Assembly: GCA_015066165.1 (NCBI GenBank)
Contig: SVOX01000050.1
Coordinates: 1 to 9,467, forward strand
Origin: Oscillospiraceae bacterium
GTDB taxonomy: Bacteria > Bacillota > Clostridia > Oscillospirales > Acutalibacteraceae
Direction: 5' to 3'
Length of the DNA: 9,467 nt
Positions 6,939-9,467 of this stretch are shown one piece after another. Numbering within the stretch: position 1 is the first letter of the stretch; each line of letters opens with the position of its first letter. The notes under the pieces were generated by a model. It saw only the letters and a list, made by a program, of their open reading frames with translations. It made no database searches and was not told the DNA's origin. Position numbers and translations under genes: made by a program.

Positions 6939-7973
6939 GTGACAAAAATCGAGTTAACTCCAAGAAAACAAGCGGTTTTAAGAGCAATCGTTAAAGCGTA
7001 TATTGAAACGGGTGAACCAATTGGGTCTAAAATTTTGACAGGGCTTATTGAGAATGCACCGTCTTCGGCAACGCTTCGCAACGAGATGAGCGAACTTGTG
7101 AGTATGGGGCTTTTGGAACAGCCACACACTTCGGCAGGGCGTATCCCTACAAACAGCGGTTTAAAACTGTATGTTAACGACCTTATGTTAAAAAGTGAAA
7201 TTCCTAATGAGAACAAGCTGTTTATTGATGAAAGGTTTGATACCGTAACCGAAATGCCTGAAAACATACCTGCAAAGGCGGGGGAAATACTTTCTGACCT
7301 TACGGGACTTCCGGTTATTGCCTGTCTTATTACTCCCGGCACAACTGTTATAAAAAAGGTTGAACTTATGAATATTAGCCGAAATACAGTTATGCTTTTA
7401 GTAGTTACAAACGACCAAAGAACCAGAAATCGAATTTTTCGTCTTTCGGGTGAATATACTCCGCAACTTCTTGAACGATTTTGGGAAATTGTTAACACCA
7501 AAATCAAGGGTAAACCGTTAGAAGAATTAAGCATTGGCTATATGCAAAGTTTAGTGGCTTCTTTAGGTATTGATTCATTTAAACTTATGCCACTTATAAC
7601 TGCAGTTTTTGAAACAGCAAAGCAAATTGAAAAAATGACTGTTGACATTAGCGGTGCCTCACGACTTTATAATATTTGCGGTGACGAAGAGAGAAGTAAA
7701 CGAATTATTTCACTGATAGAAAGCCGTGACCCAATAATATCATTGTTTGAACGTGTTGGCGACGGTGTTGTTTTTGGTGAAGATACCGGTTTTAGCGAAT
7801 TAGGTACCGATACACTGATAGCCGCGCGTTTTGGAAATGAAAAATACAAAGGGTATCTTGCTTTAATAGGTCCTAACAGGTTATCTTATGAGCGACTCAT
7901 ACCCACAATAGAATATACGGCAGAAAAACTGACAACTGTACTTACTGCCGCACAAAAGGATATGGAGGATTAG
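6939..7973 (+). CDS. hrcA: Heat-inducible transcription repressor HrcA
   Basis: Represses the class I heat-shock operon by binding CIRCE; its activity is classically restored by the GroEL chaperonin. It has 344 residues from the GTG at 6939, in line with family members of about 340. The N-terminal winged-helix region carries the hallmark segments SSATLRNEM (42-50) and PHTSAGRIPT (62-71); the middle and C-terminal parts follow the HrcA dimerisation/GAF-like layout. The start is uncertain. An in-frame TGA at 6930-6932 limits extension, the GTG has no ribosome site at a normal distance, and GGGGTGA (6936-6942) is better placed for an ATC codon at 6948, which would give a start matching the usual M-E-L of HrcA. 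The TAG stop is 4 bp before grpE, and the grpE ribosome site lies inside the end of hrcA. Confidence 0.95.
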   Translation: MTKIELTPRKQAVLRAIVKAYIETGEPIGSKILTGLIENAPSSATLRNEMSELVSMGLLEQPHTSAGRIPTNSGLKLYVNDLMLKSEIPNENKLFIDERFDTVTEMPENIPAKAGEILSDLTGLPVIACLITPGTTVIKKVELMNISRNTVMLLVVTNDQRTRNRIFRLSGEYTPQLLERFWEIVNTKIKGKPLEELSIGYMQSLVASLGIDSFKLMPLITAVFETAKQIEKMTVDISGASRLYNICGDEERSKRIISLIESRDPIISLFERVGDGVVFGEDTGFSELGTDTLIAARFGNEKYKGYLALIGPNRLSYERLIPTIEYTAEKLTTVLTAAQKDMED

Positions 7974-7977
7974 ACAA

Positions 7978-8487
7978 GTGGCTGAAGAAAAAAAGATAAA
8001 CGAACCTCAAGAAAAACCAAAGGCCGAAAAGAAAAAGACCAAAAAAGATTTGGAAATTGAGGCATTAAAAAAGGAACTTGAAGAAAAAAATGATTTATTG
8101 CTTAGAACTGCAGCCGAGTTTGACAACTTTAAAAAACGTACTGAACGTGAAAAATTAACAGTTGCCGAATTTGCAAAAGCGGGACTTATAAAACAACTTT
8201 TACCAATACTTGATAATATAGACCGTGCAAGTGCCTCGGAAAAAGACACACCCGACTATATTAAAGGTATTGAAATGATTGTAAAACAATTTGAAGCAAT
8301 TGCCGATAATCTGGGCGTTGTGGAAATTGCAAAAGCGGGGGACGAATTTAACCCCGAACTTCACGAAGCGGTAATGCACGTAGAAGACGAAACTTTGGGT
8401 GAAAACGTTATTGCCGAAGTTTTGCAAAAAGGTTATAAAATAGGGGATACGGTTATTCGTGCCGCTATGGTTAAAGTTGCTAATTAA
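7978..8487 (+). CDS. grpE: Nucleotide exchange factor GrpE (DnaK cochaperone)
   Basis: Releases ADP from DnaK and so drives the chaperone cycle; cytoplasmic dimer. It has 169 residues, shorter than E. coli GrpE (197), mostly through a shorter N-terminus. Residues 1-30 are highly charged and probably flexible, and about 25-60 form the start of the long coiled coil (LEIEALKKELEEKNDLLLRTAAEFDNFKKR). The C-terminal beta domain that contacts DnaK is seen as FNPELHEAV and GYKIGDTVIRAAMVKVA. The start is GTG, supported by GGAGG at 7964-7968, 9 nt upstream, overlapping the end of hrcA. Co-transcribed with hrcA and dnaK under CIRCE control. Confidence 0.96.
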   Translation: MAEEKKINEPQEKPKAEKKKTKKDLEIEALKKELEEKNDLLLRTAAEFDNFKKRTEREKLTVAEFAKAGLIKQLLPILDNIDRASASEKDTPDYIKGIEMIVKQFEAIADNLGVVEIAKAGDEFNPELHEAVMHVEDETLGENVIAEVLQKGYKIGDTVIRAAMVKVAN

Positions 8488-8504
8488 AACATTTATAAAT
8501 TTAA

Positions 8505-9467
<963 letters not shown>

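Noticed and set aside
6929..6994. Small 21-codon ORF starting with ATG right after CIRCE
   Set aside because: Out of frame with hrcA, no ribosome site, and no recognisable peptide. It could affect initiation but there is no evidence for it.
6923..7534. 203-residue open frame on the minus strand opposite hrcA
   Set aside because: Shadow of hrcA: the plus-strand frame gives unmistakable HrcA motifs and the antisense product resembles nothing.

Overview
The window reads as chromosomal DNA of a low-GC, Gram-positive (monoderm) bacterium of the Clostridia, perhaps an uncultured gut Oscillospirales or Lachnospirales member. Four things point there: AT-rich DNA with strong AGGAGG-type ribosome sites, an HrcA/CIRCE-controlled hrcA-grpE-dnaK operon, a DnaK without the insert found in proteobacterial DnaK, and a secreted transglutaminase-like protein with Cys-rich and Lys-rich fibronectin-like modules. 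The exact taxon is inference.

Layout from left to right. (1) 1-109, minus strand: the first 36 codons of a phosphofructokinase of the PPi-dependent type, running off the left edge. (2) 110-301: a divergent promoter region. (3) 302-2578, plus strand: a 758-residue exported protein with a transglutaminase-like catalytic core, an array of Cys/His repeats and a Lys-rich fibronectin-III-like tail. (4) 2582-2614: a symmetric hairpin that ends transcription from both sides. (5) 2613-6466, minus strand: a complete polyamine ABC-transporter operon in the order potA-potB-potC-potD, tightly packed with two ATGA overlaps and a 1-nt gap. (6) 6467-6938: a 472-bp divergent intergenic region with the potA promoter, a roughly 250-nt structured potA leader, the hrcA sigma-A promoter and a perfect CIRCE operator. 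(7) 6939-9467, plus strand: hrcA, grpE and the first 317 codons of dnaK, running off the right edge.

How the genes work together. PotA (ATPase), PotB and PotC (membrane channel) and PotD (lipoprotein receptor) form one importer for spermidine or putrescine. HrcA represses its own operon through CIRCE; GrpE is the nucleotide-exchange factor for DnaK.

Most of the window is conventional. The best candidate for something undescribed is the potA leader. It folds on paper into five successive hairpins, and a loop and stem in its middle are an exact 11-base complement of the potA ribosome-binding region, as in a translation-controlling riboswitch or thermosensor. A second oddity is the start of hrcA, where the well-spaced ribosome site points to an ATC codon rather than to the GTG that a gene caller would choose.
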